DNA of 64,000 nt from Ralstonia pickettii (GTDB lineage Bacteria > Pseudomonadota > Gammaproteobacteria > Burkholderiales > Burkholderiaceae): positions 62,001 through 126,000 of the forward strand of contig NZ_JFZG01000024.1 in assembly GCF_000607165.1 (NCBI RefSeq), written 5' to 3'. The position numbers were made by a program, and so were the translations under genes. Each line of letters starts with the position of its first letter. Position 1 is the first letter of the stretch. The notes below the pieces were generated by a model, which searched no databases, was not told where the DNA came from, and saw only the letters and a list, made by a program, of their open reading frames with translations. Below are positions 18,249 through 27,193 of this stretch, piece after piece.

Positions 18249-18556
18249 TGCGCCCACACCGTCTGCCGCAGTGCCTGCTGTCCGCCCTCACCCTGAGCCT
18301 CGCGCTCGCTGGTCTGGTCAGCCAGCGCACGCGCCGCTGATATCTTCGGCATCAAAGACCGCGGCACTGTGCAGCCCGGCAAGTTTGCCGATCTGGTCAT
18401 CCTCGACCCTGCCACCTACGCCGACCGTGCGCGCTATGACAGCCGGGGCTGCCGCCCGTGCGTGTGCGCTGGCTGCTGGTCAATGGCACGGTGGCGGTGG
18501 CCGACGGCAAGGCAGTGCCGGATGTTCTGGCGGGGCGGGCACTGCGCAAGTCAGCC
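18249..18556 (+). pseudogene. Remnant of a D-aminoacylase/N-acyl-D-amino-acid amidohydrolase gene
   Basis: An ATG at 18249 opens a signal-peptide-like stretch (CLLSALTLSLALAG) that stops at 18340. Right after, another frame reads FGIKDRGTVQPGKFADLVILDP, which is the C-terminal metal-dependent amidohydrolase motif of D-aminoacylases. A further frameshift near 18447-18455 leads to VRWLLVNGTVAVADGK, the typical last strand. So the beginning and the end of a roughly 480-residue enzyme remain, with the catalytic core deleted. It lies next to a FAD amino acid oxidoreductase and RidA gene, fitting a former D-amino acid role. Confidence 0.8.
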
Positions 18557-18558
18557 GC

Positions 18559-19209
18559 TCAGATCACGTCGCCGAGTTCGCGCACATCGGTGCCGGTGCA
18601 GCACGCGAGTATCTCGGCGTCTTCCTTGCTGACGGAGAGATAGACGTGCCCGACTGCGCTGTCGAAGTACAGGCTATCGCCGGGCGCCAGGCGAAAGGCT
18701 TCACCGTTTTCGAAGCGCAGTTCGATCTCGCCGCCCAGCACGAAGACGAACTCCTCGCCGGGGTGGCGGATGTAATCGGGAAAGTCGTCGACCGAGCGTG
18801 CGCGGATGTGCGCGCGCATCGGCAACATGCGTTTGCCGGTCAGTGCATCGGCCAGCATGCCGTATTCGTAATTCGGCGTGTCATAGATGACTTGGCCGCC
18901 CGAGGGCGTGAAGGTCGGGCGCAATGGTCCGGCATCCGGCGTGCGGCGCCGGCCGAGCAGTTGCTCGAACTCCAGCCCCAATGCCTGCGCCAGGCCGGCA
19001 AACTTTTCATACGTCAGCGCAATGTCGCCGCGCTCGGCTTTGGAGATGGTCGACAGCGCCACGCCAGAGCGCTCCGACAGCTCTTGCAGCGTCAGCCCGC
19101 GCGCCTTGCGTGCCTCGCGAATGCGCGCGCCGACCTCTTGGTGATTGAGCTGCGCCGGTGCCTCGTCGATTGGATGGGCCTGGATAGCCGCTTTTGCGCT
19201 AGATGCCAC
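18559..19209 (-). CDS. XRE-family regulator with C-terminal cupin
   Basis: A 216-residue regulator: helix-turn-helix about residues 25-80 (TLQELSERSGVALSTISKAERG) and a small-barrel cupin domain about 130-205 (HPGEEFVFVLGGEIEL, GDSLYFDSAVGH). Such XRE-cupin proteins often control amine or amino acid catabolism and sense a small molecule in the cupin. The start is taken as the GTG at 19209 with GGAGA upstream; a longer start at 19377 would overlap the divergent gene and the operators. Divergent from the MFS/amidase operon, which it probably controls together with itself. Confidence 0.87.
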   Translation of the reverse strand: MASSAKAAIQAHPIDEAPAQLNHQEVGARIREARKARGLTLQELSERSGVALSTISKAERGDIALTYEKFAGLAQALGLEFEQLLGRRRTPDAGPLRPTFTPSGGQVIYDTPNYEYGMLADALTGKRMLPMRAHIRARSVDDFPDYIRHPGEEFVFVLGGEIELRFENGEAFRLAPGDSLYFDSAVGHVYLSVSKEDAEILACCTGTDVRELGDVI

Positions 19210-19224
19210 GCATGTCTCCGGGTT

Positions 19225-19264
19225 TTCTCGTATACGAGAATTTGATTTTTCTCGTATACGATAA
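19225..19264. promoter_or_regulatory. Tandem operator pair for the XRE-cupin regulator
   Basis: A perfect 16-bp palindrome TTCTCGTATACGAGAA (19225-19240) and a second copy TTCTCGTATACGATAA (19249-19264, one arm base changed) start 24 bp apart. They fill the space between the XRE-cupin start (19209) and the MFS start (19304). The AT-rich setting and position suggest overlap with both promoters. Binding is inferred. Confidence 0.8.
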
Positions 19265-19303
19265 CTCAAACCCTCCCCAGCCTCCAACCTAGGAGAGCAG
19301 CCC

Positions 19304-20596
19304 GTGTCGACACTCGCCCTCGACAGCCGCCCCGCGCTGTCACGCACGCAAGTCATTGCCGCCACTACCATCGGCACAGCGCTGGAGTTCTACGACTTCA
19401 CCATCTACAGCTACTTCGCCATCCAGATCGGGCAACTGTTCTTTCCATCGGCATCGCCGGTGAACCAGTTTCTGTTGTCGATCGGGGTGTTTGGCGTGGG
19501 CTTTGTGGTGCGGCCGCTCGGCGGCGTCATCATCGGTGCCTATGCTGACCGGGTCGGCCGCAAGAAGGCGATGGTGCTGACCATCATGATGATGGCGCTG
19601 TCGTGCGCGCTGATCGCCACGGCGCCCACCTACGCCACGGCCGGCATCTTCGCGCCGATGATCGTGCTGGCCGCGCGCCTGATGCAGGGCTTTGCAGCAG
19701 GTGGCGAATTCGGGCCCGGCACCACGCTGCTCGTCGAATACGCCAGCGACCGCACCCGGGCGTTCTTTGCGAGCTGGAACTTTGCGGCAACCGCACTGGG
19801 GCTCGCACTGGGCGCGGCGGTCGCCACACTCATCAACGTGACGCTGTCCAAAGAGGCGGTGCTCGCCTGGGGCTGGCGGCTGCCATTCCTGCTGGGCATT
19901 TTTGCGGCCCCGGCCGGCATGCTGATCCGCCGCCGGCTGGAAGAAACGCTCGACCGCCGCGATGCAGCGCCCGGTCACGCCAAGCCGCAGGGCGCCCTCA
20001 AGGCCGCGCTGACCACACATCTGAAGCTGACCATTCTCGGCACCTTTGCGGAGCTTGGCGGCTCGGTGTCGGTGTACATCACCGCGTTCTTCCTGCCGAG
20101 TCACGCGGTGCGCACGCTGCATATGTCGCCCACGGCGGCAGTGGCTTCCGGCGTGGTCAGTTCGCTCGTCCTGTTTGTGGCCGCACCGATTGCCGGGCGC
20201 ATGGCCGATCGCTACACCCGCAAGCGCTTGCTGGTCACCTCGCGCATCATCATGCTGCTGGCGGTCTACCCCGCGTTTGCCTTTCTGGGCGCGCATCCAA
20301 CGCCGCTGGCGCTGTACGCGGTATCCGCATTGCTGGCGGTATTCGTCGCCGCGCAGATCGTGCCCGTGCTGGTGATGATCCCGGAGCTGTTTCCCAAGCA
20401 TGTGCGCGCCACCGGCATTGCACTCACGTATGTGGTGAGCGCATCGTTCTTCGGCGGGTTCTCGCCGTTCATCGCGAGCTGGCTGGTGGAGCGCACGGGC
20501 AACCCGCTGGCGCCGGCGTGGTATGTGGCGGCGGCATGCCTAGTGTCACTGGTGCCGGTGATCTGGCTGCGGGACCGTACCGGCGAAGCGCTTTAA
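19304..20596 (+). CDS. MFS transporter, metabolite:H+ symporter (MHS) family
   Basis: A 430-residue 12-helix inner membrane carrier. Helix 1 with ALEFYDFTIYSYFA, the loop motif ADRVGRKKAM and GFAAGGEFGPGTTLL are the signatures of the MHS family (ProP, ShiA, KgtP, CitA), which carry organic acids and betaines with protons. A GTG start at 19304 follows AGGAGAG. First gene of a four-gene operon with amidase, RidA and FAD oxidoreductase, so it probably brings in the amide or amino acid degraded by them (inference). Confidence 0.9.
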   Translation: MSTLALDSRPALSRTQVIAATTIGTALEFYDFTIYSYFAIQIGQLFFPSASPVNQFLLSIGVFGVGFVVRPLGGVIIGAYADRVGRKKAMVLTIMMMALSCALIATAPTYATAGIFAPMIVLAARLMQGFAAGGEFGPGTTLLVEYASDRTRAFFASWNFAATALGLALGAAVATLINVTLSKEAVLAWGWRLPFLLGIFAAPAGMLIRRRLEETLDRRDAAPGHAKPQGALKAALTTHLKLTILGTFAELGGSVSVYITAFFLPSHAVRTLHMSPTAAVASGVVSSLVLFVAAPIAGRMADRYTRKRLLVTSRIIMLLAVYPAFAFLGAHPTPLALYAVSALLAVFVAAQIVPVLVMIPELFPKHVRATGIALTYVVSASFFGGFSPFIASWLVERTGNPLAPAWYVAAACLVSLVPVIWLRDRTGEAL

Positions 20597-20607
20597 AGGG
20601 AATGTTC

Positions 20608-22131
20608 ATGTCGCACAACGACACACTCGTCAGCCGTTCTGCCGTGGAATTGCGTCGGATGATCGGCGCCAAGGAAATCTCGCCCGTCGAGTTGCTCGAC
20701 GCCTGCATCGAGCGGATCGAAGCCATCAACCCAGCCGTGAATGCCATCACGGCGACGTGCTACAGCCAGGCCCGCGACGCCGCCCGTGCGGCCGAGCGTG
20801 CCGTGCTCAATGGCGAACCGCTCGGCTTGCTGCACGGCCTGCCGCTGGGCGTGAAGGATCTGGAAGACACCGCCGGCCTGCTTACCACGTATGGCTCGCC
20901 CACCGCACGCAGCAACGTGCCGACGCAGGATGTGCTGCTGGTCGAGCGCCTGCGCGCAGCGGGCGCCGTGCTGGTGGCAAAGACCAACGTGCCGGAGTTC
21001 GGTGCCGGCGCCAACACGCGCAACCCGGTATGGGGCGCGACAGGCAACCCGTTCAACCCGATGCTGAATGCAGGCGGTTCGTCGGGCGGTGCGGCAGCGG
21101 CGCTGGCGTGCGACATGCTGCCCGTCTGCACGGGCTCCGACACCGGCGGCTCGCTGCGCATTCCGGCCTCCAAATGCGGTGTGGTCGGCTTTCGGCCATC
21201 GCCGGGTCTGGTGCCGAATTCGCGCAAGAAACTCGGCTGGACGCCCATTTCGGTGGTCGGCCCGATGGGACGCACCGTGGCCGAAGCCTGCCTGCAACTG
21301 GCCGCCACGGCGGGCCTGGCGGCAAGCGATCCGCTCAGCTTTCACGTCGATCCACTGAGCTTTGCCACGCCCGCACCCGTCGATCTCTCCACCCTGCGCG
21401 TCGGCTGGACAGAGGACTTCGGCTGCTGCGATGTCGATGCCAGCATCCGCACGGTCTTCCGCGAGCGCATGGCCGCCATCGCGCCGATGTTCCGATCGTG
21501 CGAACCCGTGCAGTTCGACCTGGGCGAGGTGCATCGCTGCTTTGACGTGATCCGCGCAGAGAGCTTCGTCGCCGGCCTGCACGATGCCTATACGCGCGAC
21601 CCGGCATCGATCGGTCCCAACTCGCGCGCCAACTACGAGCTGGGCGCCGCCATGACGCTCGCTGACTGCGCGTGGGCCCAGGCTGAACAGACGCGCATCC
21701 TCAAGCGCTTCCAGGCGGCCTTCGGCCAGTACGACGTGATTCTGTCGCCCACGACGCCGGTGTCGCCGTTTCCATGGAGCGAGCTGTATGCCACGCACAT
21801 CGACGGCCGCGCGCAGGAGAACTATTACCGCTGGCTGGCGCTGACGTACGTCGTCACGCTGACCACGCACCCGGCGATCTCCTTGCCATGCGGTGTTGAC
21901 CACGCGGGCATGCCGTTCGGCCTGCAGATCGTCGGGCCCTTTCACGGCGACCGCAGAACGCTTGCCGTGGCGCATGCGCTTGAGCAGGCTTTCGATGCGT
22001 CTGATACGCTGCGGCGGCCGCGTCCGGACCTCGCCAGGCTCACGCAACCGATGCCTGCACTCCAATCCATCGTCACCGCGCCGCCGGTGTTCGATGCCGC
22101 CACGAGCGGCATGGGCACCTCGGCCGTCTGA
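20608..22131 (+). CDS. Amidase-signature hydrolase
   Basis: A 507-residue amidase signature enzyme that hydrolyses a carboxylic amide in the cytoplasm. The Ser-cisSer-Lys triad is visible: Lys in VKDLED (about residue 83), the cis Ser in GGSSGGA (about 158) and the nucleophile in GSDTGGSLRIPAS (about 181). The ATG at 20608 is chosen over 20602 because AAAGGG then lies seven bases away. It starts 11 bp after the MFS gene. The substrate could be an acylamino acid or aryl/alkyl amide. Confidence 0.9.
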   Translation: MSHNDTLVSRSAVELRRMIGAKEISPVELLDACIERIEAINPAVNAITATCYSQARDAARAAERAVLNGEPLGLLHGLPLGVKDLEDTAGLLTTYGSPTARSNVPTQDVLLVERLRAAGAVLVAKTNVPEFGAGANTRNPVWGATGNPFNPMLNAGGSSGGAAAALACDMLPVCTGSDTGGSLRIPASKCGVVGFRPSPGLVPNSRKKLGWTPISVVGPMGRTVAEACLQLAATAGLAASDPLSFHVDPLSFATPAPVDLSTLRVGWTEDFGCCDVDASIRTVFRERMAAIAPMFRSCEPVQFDLGEVHRCFDVIRAESFVAGLHDAYTRDPASIGPNSRANYELGAAMTLADCAWAQAEQTRILKRFQAAFGQYDVILSPTTPVSPFPWSELYATHIDGRAQENYYRWLALTYVVTLTTHPAISLPCGVDHAGMPFGLQIVGPFHGDRRTLAVAHALEQAFDASDTLRRPRPDLARLTQPMPALQSIVTAPPVFDAATSGMGTSAV

Positions 22132-22152
22132 ACCTACAACGACCTCCTCGAC

Positions 22153-22509
22153 ATGACCGATATCCAACGCCTCCACACCAACGCCCGCATGAGCCAGATC
22201 GTGATCGCCAACGGCATCGTGCATCTGGCCGGGCAAGTGCCCGACGTCGATTTCCTGTCGGTGACGGAGCAGACCAACAATATCCTCGAGCGCATCGATG
22301 CCCTGCTCGCCGAAGCGGGCGTGGACAAGACGCGACTGATTTCCGCCAACATCTGGTTGACCGATGCCAAGCACTTTGCCGAGCTGAACGCGGCCTGGGA
22401 GGCCTGGGTGCCGGCCGGCCACGCACCCACACGCGCCTGCGTGCAGTCAGGCCTGATGCGCCCGGGCATTGACGTGGAAATTGCCGTCACGGCGTTGGCC
22501 AAGCGTTAA
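22153..22509 (+). CDS. RidA family (YjgF/UK114) protein
   Basis: A 118-residue small trimeric enzyme of the Rid family, which hydrolyses reactive imine/enamine intermediates to keto acids. IVHLAGQVPD, QTNNILERIDALLAEAG and the C-terminal CVQSGLMRPGIDVEI fit the fold. In the usual Arg-containing motif the Arg is present as TRACVQ. It sits between the amidase and the FAD amino acid oxidoreductase, consistent with clearing the imine made by the latter. The start ATG has only a weak ribosome site. Confidence 0.87.
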   Translation: MTDIQRLHTNARMSQIVIANGIVHLAGQVPDVDFLSVTEQTNNILERIDALLAEAGVDKTRLISANIWLTDAKHFAELNAAWEAWVPAGHAPTRACVQSGLMRPGIDVEIAVTALAKR

Positions 22510-22522
22510 GGAGCGGGTTGCC

Positions 22523-23776
22523 ATGCGCTTCGACACCCTTGTGCTGGGCGCCGGCATTGTCGGCGTATCGGTGGCGGTGCATCTGCAGAAACGCGGGCGC
22601 GCCGTCGCCCTGGTGGACCGCCGCGCGCCGGGCTTTGAGACGTCGTTCGGCAATGCCGGGCTGATCCAGCGCGAGGGCGTGTATCCGTATGCGTTCCCGC
22701 GCGACCTGTCGACGCTGTTGCGTTATGCGAGCAATACGTCGGCGGACGTGCATTACCACCTGGGCGATCTGCCCCGGCTGCTGCCGTTTCTGTGGCAGTA
22801 CTGGCGCAATTCGCACCCCACGCGGCACGCGGCGATTGCACGTGCGTATGCGCCGCTCATCGCACATAGCGTGAGTGAGCACCGCGCACTGGCCGAAGCC
22901 GCCGGCGCCATGCATCTGATCCGCCCCAGCGGCTGGATCAAGGTCTTCCGCAACACGGCCACGCAGGACAAGGAAACCCGCAACGTCGAACGCTGGCAAC
23001 GCGAGTACGGCGTCGCCTTTGAAGCGCTGGACCCTGCGCGCCTGCGCACGGTTGAACCGCATCTGGATACATCGCTGCTGGGCGGTCTGCGCTACACAGA
23101 AGCCGATTCCGTGAGCGACCCGAACGCCCTGGTCACGGCCTACGCGAAATACTTCCAGCAACTCGGCGGCCGCCTGTTTGAAGCCGATGCCAACACGCTC
23201 ACGCCCAACGCACCGTGGCTGCTGCAAACCAAGGAAGGCGAGCTGCGCGCCGACAACGTCGTGATTGCCATGGGCCCCTGGGCGGACGTCATCACCTCGC
23301 GCCTGGGCTACAACCTGCCGCTGGCCGTCAAGCGCGGGTACCACATGCACTACGCGCCCGCGCAAGGTGCGCAGTTGAACCATCCCGTGCTTGATGCCGA
23401 CGGCGGATATGTGCTCGCACCGATGGCGCGCGGCATTCGCCTGACGACCGGCGCGGAACTCGCGCACCGCGATGCACCCAAGACGCCCGTACAACTGGAC
23501 GCCGTCGAGCCCGTCGCCCGCAAGCTCTTTCCGCTGGCCGAACGTGTGGATGCGGAACCGTGGATGGGCGCTCGCCCCTGCACGCCCGACATGTTGCCGA
23601 TCATCGGGCCCGCGCCGCACCATCCAAGCCTGTGGTTCGCGTTCGGCCATGCACACCACGGCCTGACGTTGGGGCCGATTACCGGGCGATTAATTGCAGA
23701 AATGATGACGGGCGAGACATCCGCTGTGGATGTTCGCCCGTTCCGTGCACAACGCTTCTGGGATTCAGCGCGCTAG
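22523..23776 (+). CDS. FAD-dependent amino acid oxidoreductase (DadA-like)
   Basis: A 417-residue DAO-fold flavoprotein with the N-terminal dinucleotide motif GAGIVGVSVA (residues about 8-17), SFGNAGLI binding FAD, and the C-terminal GARPCTPDMLPIIGP and FAFGHAHHGLTLGP typical of D-amino acid dehydrogenases. It would oxidatively deaminate a D- or secondary amino acid to an imino acid. ATG 22523 has AAGGAGC eight bases upstream. It follows ridA by 13 bp and its stop shares the CTAG at 23773-23776 with the convergent aldehyde dehydrogenase gene. Confidence 0.88.
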   Translation: MRFDTLVLGAGIVGVSVAVHLQKRGRAVALVDRRAPGFETSFGNAGLIQREGVYPYAFPRDLSTLLRYASNTSADVHYHLGDLPRLLPFLWQYWRNSHPTRHAAIARAYAPLIAHSVSEHRALAEAAGAMHLIRPSGWIKVFRNTATQDKETRNVERWQREYGVAFEALDPARLRTVEPHLDTSLLGGLRYTEADSVSDPNALVTAYAKYFQQLGGRLFEADANTLTPNAPWLLQTKEGELRADNVVIAMGPWADVITSRLGYNLPLAVKRGYHMHYAPAQGAQLNHPVLDADGGYVLAPMARGIRLTTGAELAHRDAPKTPVQLDAVEPVARKLFPLAERVDAEPWMGARPCTPDMLPIIGPAPHHPSLWFAFGHAHHGLTLGPITGRLIAEMMTGETSAVDVRPFRAQRFWDSAR

Positions 23777-25254
23777 TTCAACCCGCCCTGGCACAGGTAC
23801 TTGATCGACAGATAATCGTCGAGCCCGTACTTGGAGCCCTCGCGGCCGTAGCCCGATTCCTTCACGCCGCCAAAGGGCGCCGCCTCGCTGGCAAGCGCGC
23901 CTTCGTTGATGCCGACGATGCCCGCTTCCAGCGCGCGTGATACCCGCTCGATGCGGCGAATGTCCTGCGTGTAGAAGTACGACGCGAGGCCGAACGGCGT
24001 GTCGTTGGCGGCCTGCACGGCTTCGGCTTCGTCGACAAAGCGGAACAGCGGCGCAACGGGGCCGAACGTTTCTTCGCCGCACAGGGCCATGCCGCTGTTG
24101 GCGTCGGCCAGCACGGTGGGCGCATAGAAGTGTTCGCCAACTTCCGGCAAGCGCTTGCCACCGGCCAGCACGCGCGCACCGTTGGCGACGGCGTCCTGCA
24201 CGTGGCGTTCGATCTTGTCGACAGCGCGGGCGTTGATCATCGGGCCGATCTGCGCATCCGGATCGGTGGCGGGGGCGACTTTCAGCGCGGAAACCCGCTC
24301 GGCCAGCATGGCACCAAAGCGCTCATACACGCCGGCCTGCACGTAGACGCGATTCGGGCACACGCACGTCTGGCCGCCGTTGCGGAACTTGGCCGCCAGC
24401 AAACCCGTGATGGCCGCATCGAGGTCCGCGTCGTCAAACACGATGAACGGCGCGTTGCCGCCCAGCTCCAGCGACAGCTTCTTCAGCGTGCCCGCCGATT
24501 CCCGTGCCAGATACTTGCCCACCGGCGTGGAGCCCGTAAAGGTGATCTTGCGCACGCGGCTGTCGTGCAGCCAATCGGCCACGGCTTCGATGCCGCGATC
24601 ACGCGAGGCGGAAATCATGTTCAGCACGCCCGGCGGCAGCCCCGCTTCCTGCGCAAGCTGCGCCAGCGCGAGCGCCGTGAGCGGCGTGTCTTCCGCCGGC
24701 TTGGCGACGACGGTGCAGCCCGCCGCCAGCGCCGGCGCGATCTTGCGCGCAATCATCGCCAGCGGGAAATTCCACGGCGTGATGGCCGCCACGATTCCCA
24801 CAGGCTCCTTGACGGCGCTCATTCGCTTGCCGCGCTGCTGCTGCGGGATCAGATCGCCATAGATGCGCGTGGCCTCATCGGCAAACCACGCGACGTACGA
24901 GGCGCCGTACATGACCTCGCCGCGCCCTTCGGCAAACGGCTTGCCCTGCTCCAGCGAAATCAGCCGCCCCAGCGCATCGGCATTGGCGACGATGGCCGCG
25001 TGCCAGCGGCGCAAGATTGCAGCGCGTTCGGCAGGCAGCGTATCGCGCCACGTGGGAAAGGCGCGTGCTGCCGCGTCGGTGGCGGCACGCGCGTCTGCGG
25101 CGCTGCTGTCAGGCACGTTGGCGATGAGGCTGCCGGTGGCAGGGTCCGTCACGGCAAAGCGTGCGCCGTCTGTGCTGGCAACCCATTGACCGTCGATCAG
25201 GTTGTCGGTGCGCACGAGCCCCGTCTGGCGGAGTTGGTCGAAGCTGAAAGCCAT
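23773..25254 (-). CDS. NAD(P)-dependent succinate-semialdehyde dehydrogenase-type enzyme
   Basis: A 493-residue aldehyde dehydrogenase with the catalytic Cys in GGQTCVCPNR (about residue 294) and Glu in LELGGNAPF (about 261), very close to GabD; the double-Cys motif CVC is the GabD redox switch. Because it is the last gene of an aldarate operon, its substrate could instead be 2-oxoglutarate semialdehyde or tartronate semialdehyde. ATG 25254 has AAGGA upstream; the ATG at 25278 would overlap the upstream gene. Starts 20 bp after the tartrate-dehydrogenase-like gene. Confidence 0.88.
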   Translation of the reverse strand: MAFSFDQLRQTGLVRTDNLIDGQWVASTDGARFAVTDPATGSLIANVPDSSAADARAATDAAARAFPTWRDTLPAERAAILRRWHAAIVANADALGRLISLEQGKPFAEGRGEVMYGASYVAWFADEATRIYGDLIPQQQRGKRMSAVKEPVGIVAAITPWNFPLAMIARKIAPALAAGCTVVAKPAEDTPLTALALAQLAQEAGLPPGVLNMISASRDRGIEAVADWLHDSRVRKITFTGSTPVGKYLARESAGTLKKLSLELGGNAPFIVFDDADLDAAITGLLAAKFRNGGQTCVCPNRVYVQAGVYERFGAMLAERVSALKVAPATDPDAQIGPMINARAVDKIERHVQDAVANGARVLAGGKRLPEVGEHFYAPTVLADANSGMALCGEETFGPVAPLFRFVDEAEAVQAANDTPFGLASYFYTQDIRRIERVSRALEAGIVGINEGALASEAAPFGGVKESGYGREGSKYGLDDYLSIKYLCQGGLN

Positions 25255-25274
25255 CGTCGATTCCTTCAAGCCGT

Positions 25275-26360
25275 TCAACCGAGGTGCGCGGCAATCGCCT
25301 CGCCCACCTGCGTGGTGTTGGCCGTGCCGCCCAGATCCGGTGTGCGCGGGCCTTCTTTCAACACGGTTTCGATGGCCGCGACGATGGCGTCGTGCGCGGC
25401 CCGCCCTGCCCCCTGGCCTTCGGTCAGGAAGTCCAGCATCAGCGCCGCCGACCAGATCATCGCGATCGGGTTGGCGATGTTCTTGCCGTAGATGTCCGGC
25501 GCGGAGCCGTGCACCGGCTCGAACAGCGACGGGAAGGTGCGATCGGGGTTCAGGTTGGCGGAAGGTGCCAGGCCAATCGTGCCAGTCGTCGCGGGGCCAA
25601 GATCGGACAGGATGTCGCCGAACAGGTTGGTGGCGGCCACCACATCGAAGCGACCCGGCTGCAGCACGAAGCGCGCGGTCAGGATGTCGATGTGCTGCTT
25701 GTCGAGCGTGACATCGGGGTAGCTTTGCGCGACTTCATCCGCGCGCTTGTCCCACCACGGCATGCTGATGGCGATGCCGTTGCTCTTGGTGGCAAGCGTC
25801 ACGTGCTTGCGCTCGCGGCTTTGTGCGAGGTCGAAGGCAAATTTCAGCAGCCGCTCCGCGCCCTTGCGCGAGTAGACCGATTCCTGGATGACGATCTCGC
25901 GGTCGGTGCCTTCGTACATGATGCCGCCGAGCGACGTGTATTCGCCTTCGGTGTTCTCGCGCACGACGTAGTAATCGATGTCGCCCGGCTTGCGATTGGC
26001 CAGTGGGCACGGTACGCCTTCAAACAGACGCACGGGGCGCAGGTTGATGTACTGGTCGAATTCGCGGCGGAACTTGAGCAGCGAGCCCCACAGCGAGACG
26101 TGATCGGGCACCGTAGCCGGCCAGCCGACCGCGCCGAACAGGATGGCGTCCATGCCATGCAGTCGCTGCTTCCAGTCATCCGGCATCATCGTGCCGTGCT
26201 GCTGGTAGTAATCACAACTGGCCCAGTCGATGTGCTGGGTTTCGAGGCCGATGCCGAAGCGGCGTGCGGCCGCTTCGAGCACGCGCAGGCCTTCGGGCAT
26301 CACTTCGCGGCCGATGCCGTCGCCGGGGATCACGGCGATCCGGTAGGTCTTGCGGGTCAT
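25275..26360 (-). CDS. Tartrate/D-malate dehydrogenase-like (isocitrate/isopropylmalate dehydrogenase family)
   Basis: A 361-residue NAD+-dependent beta-decarboxylating dehydrogenase. The opening IAVIPGDGIGREV, the substrate Arg/Tyr region KFRREFDQYINLRPVRL, YYVVRENTEGEY and the metal-binding Asp region around DVVAATNLFGDILSDL match tartrate dehydrogenase/decarboxylase (TtuC) and D-malate dehydrogenase. It could turn tartrate, D-malate or a related 2-hydroxy diacid into a keto acid. It lies between the HpaI-type aldolase and the aldehyde dehydrogenase in one minus-strand operon. Confidence 0.87.
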   Translation of the reverse strand: MTRKTYRIAVIPGDGIGREVMPEGLRVLEAAARRFGIGLETQHIDWASCDYYQQHGTMMPDDWKQRLHGMDAILFGAVGWPATVPDHVSLWGSLLKFRREFDQYINLRPVRLFEGVPCPLANRKPGDIDYYVVRENTEGEYTSLGGIMYEGTDREIVIQESVYSRKGAERLLKFAFDLAQSRERKHVTLATKSNGIAISMPWWDKRADEVAQSYPDVTLDKQHIDILTARFVLQPGRFDVVAATNLFGDILSDLGPATTGTIGLAPSANLNPDRTFPSLFEPVHGSAPDIYGKNIANPIAMIWSAALMLDFLTEGQGAGRAAHDAIVAAIETVLKEGPRTPDLGGTANTTQVGEAIAAHLG

Positions 26361-26389
26361 GTCAGGTCCGGTAGAAAGAGGAAGAAGAA

Positions 26390-27193
26390 TCAGGCACCTT
26401 GCGGCGCGATGAACTCACGGGCGAGCTTGCGGGCGCCGTTGGCGAACATCAGGATATCAACGCCAGTGGCGACGAAGGTGCAGCCCAGCTCCAGATAGTG
26501 ACGTGCCAGCGCAGCATCGGACGTCAACGTGCCGGCGGCCTTGCCCGACGCAACAATCGTGCGCACGGCGTTGTCGATGGCAGCCTGCACATCCGGGTGG
26601 CCTGCATTGCCACGGTGGCCCATCGACGCTGCCAGATCCGCCGGGCCGATAAACACGCCGTCCACGCCATCCACATTGCAGATGGCTTCAAGGTTTTGCA
26701 GCGCGGTAACGGTCTCCGCCTGGACGAGCAGGCAGGCTTCGTCATCGGCAACCTGCAGGTAATCGGTGCGGGCACTCCAGCGCGAAGCGCGGCCCACTGC
26801 ACTGCCAACGCCGCGAATGCCATGCGGGGGATAGCGCACCGCGCGCACGAGTTCGCGCGCCTCGTCCGCCGTGTCGACCATCGGCACGAGCAGCGTGCGC
26901 GCGCCAATGTCGAGCAGGCGCTTGATGAGCGACGGATCGCCGTTGTACGGGCGCACGATGGGCTCGGCGCGGTACGGCGCTACGGCCTGCAGTTGCGCGA
27001 GGATCGTGCGCACGTCGTTCGGGGCGTGCTCGCTGTCGATCAGCAGCCAGTCGAAGCCGGCGGTGGCGCTTACCTCCGCCAGGTACGGATCGCTCATCGC
27101 CAGCCAGAAGCCGATCTGCCGTTGCCTGGCGGCCAGCGCGGCCTTGAAACTGTTCGGGCGGTCAAGCGCGGGCGTTTGCATTGCGTTGGTCAT
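26390..27193 (-). CDS. HpcH/HpaI family aldolase (GarL/HpaI type)
   Basis: A 267-residue class II, metal-dependent pyruvate aldolase. [15 protein letters not shown] supplies the catalytic His and metal Glu region, followed by [17 protein letters not shown] and [14 protein letters not shown]. The family includes HpaI (2,4-dihydroxyhept-2-enedioate) and GarL (5-keto-4-deoxy-D-glucarate). Next to a GarD-type dehydratase the GarL reaction, yielding pyruvate and tartronate semialdehyde, is favoured. The reading frame overlaps the end of the MFS gene by 32 bp; the alternative ATG at 27181 would reduce this to 20 bp. Confidence 0.88.
   Translation of the reverse strand: MTNAMQTPALDRPNSFKAALAARQRQIGFWLAMSDPYLAEVSATAGFDWLLIDSEHAPNDVRTILAQLQAVAPYRAEPIVRPYNGDPSLIKRLLDIGARTLLVPMVDTADEARELVRAVRYPPHGIRGVGSAVGRASRWSARTDYLQVADDEACLLVQAETVTALQNLEAICNVDGVDGVFIGPADLAASMGHRGNAGHPDVQAAIDNAVRTIVASGKAAGTLTSDAALARHYLELGCTFVATGVDILMFANGARKLAREFIAPQGA

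Noticed and set aside
26390-27193. Frameshift between the MFS and aldolase genes, suggested by their 32-bp overlap
   Set aside because: Both proteins are full length with normal ends, so the overlap is a real operon feature or a slightly later aldolase start.
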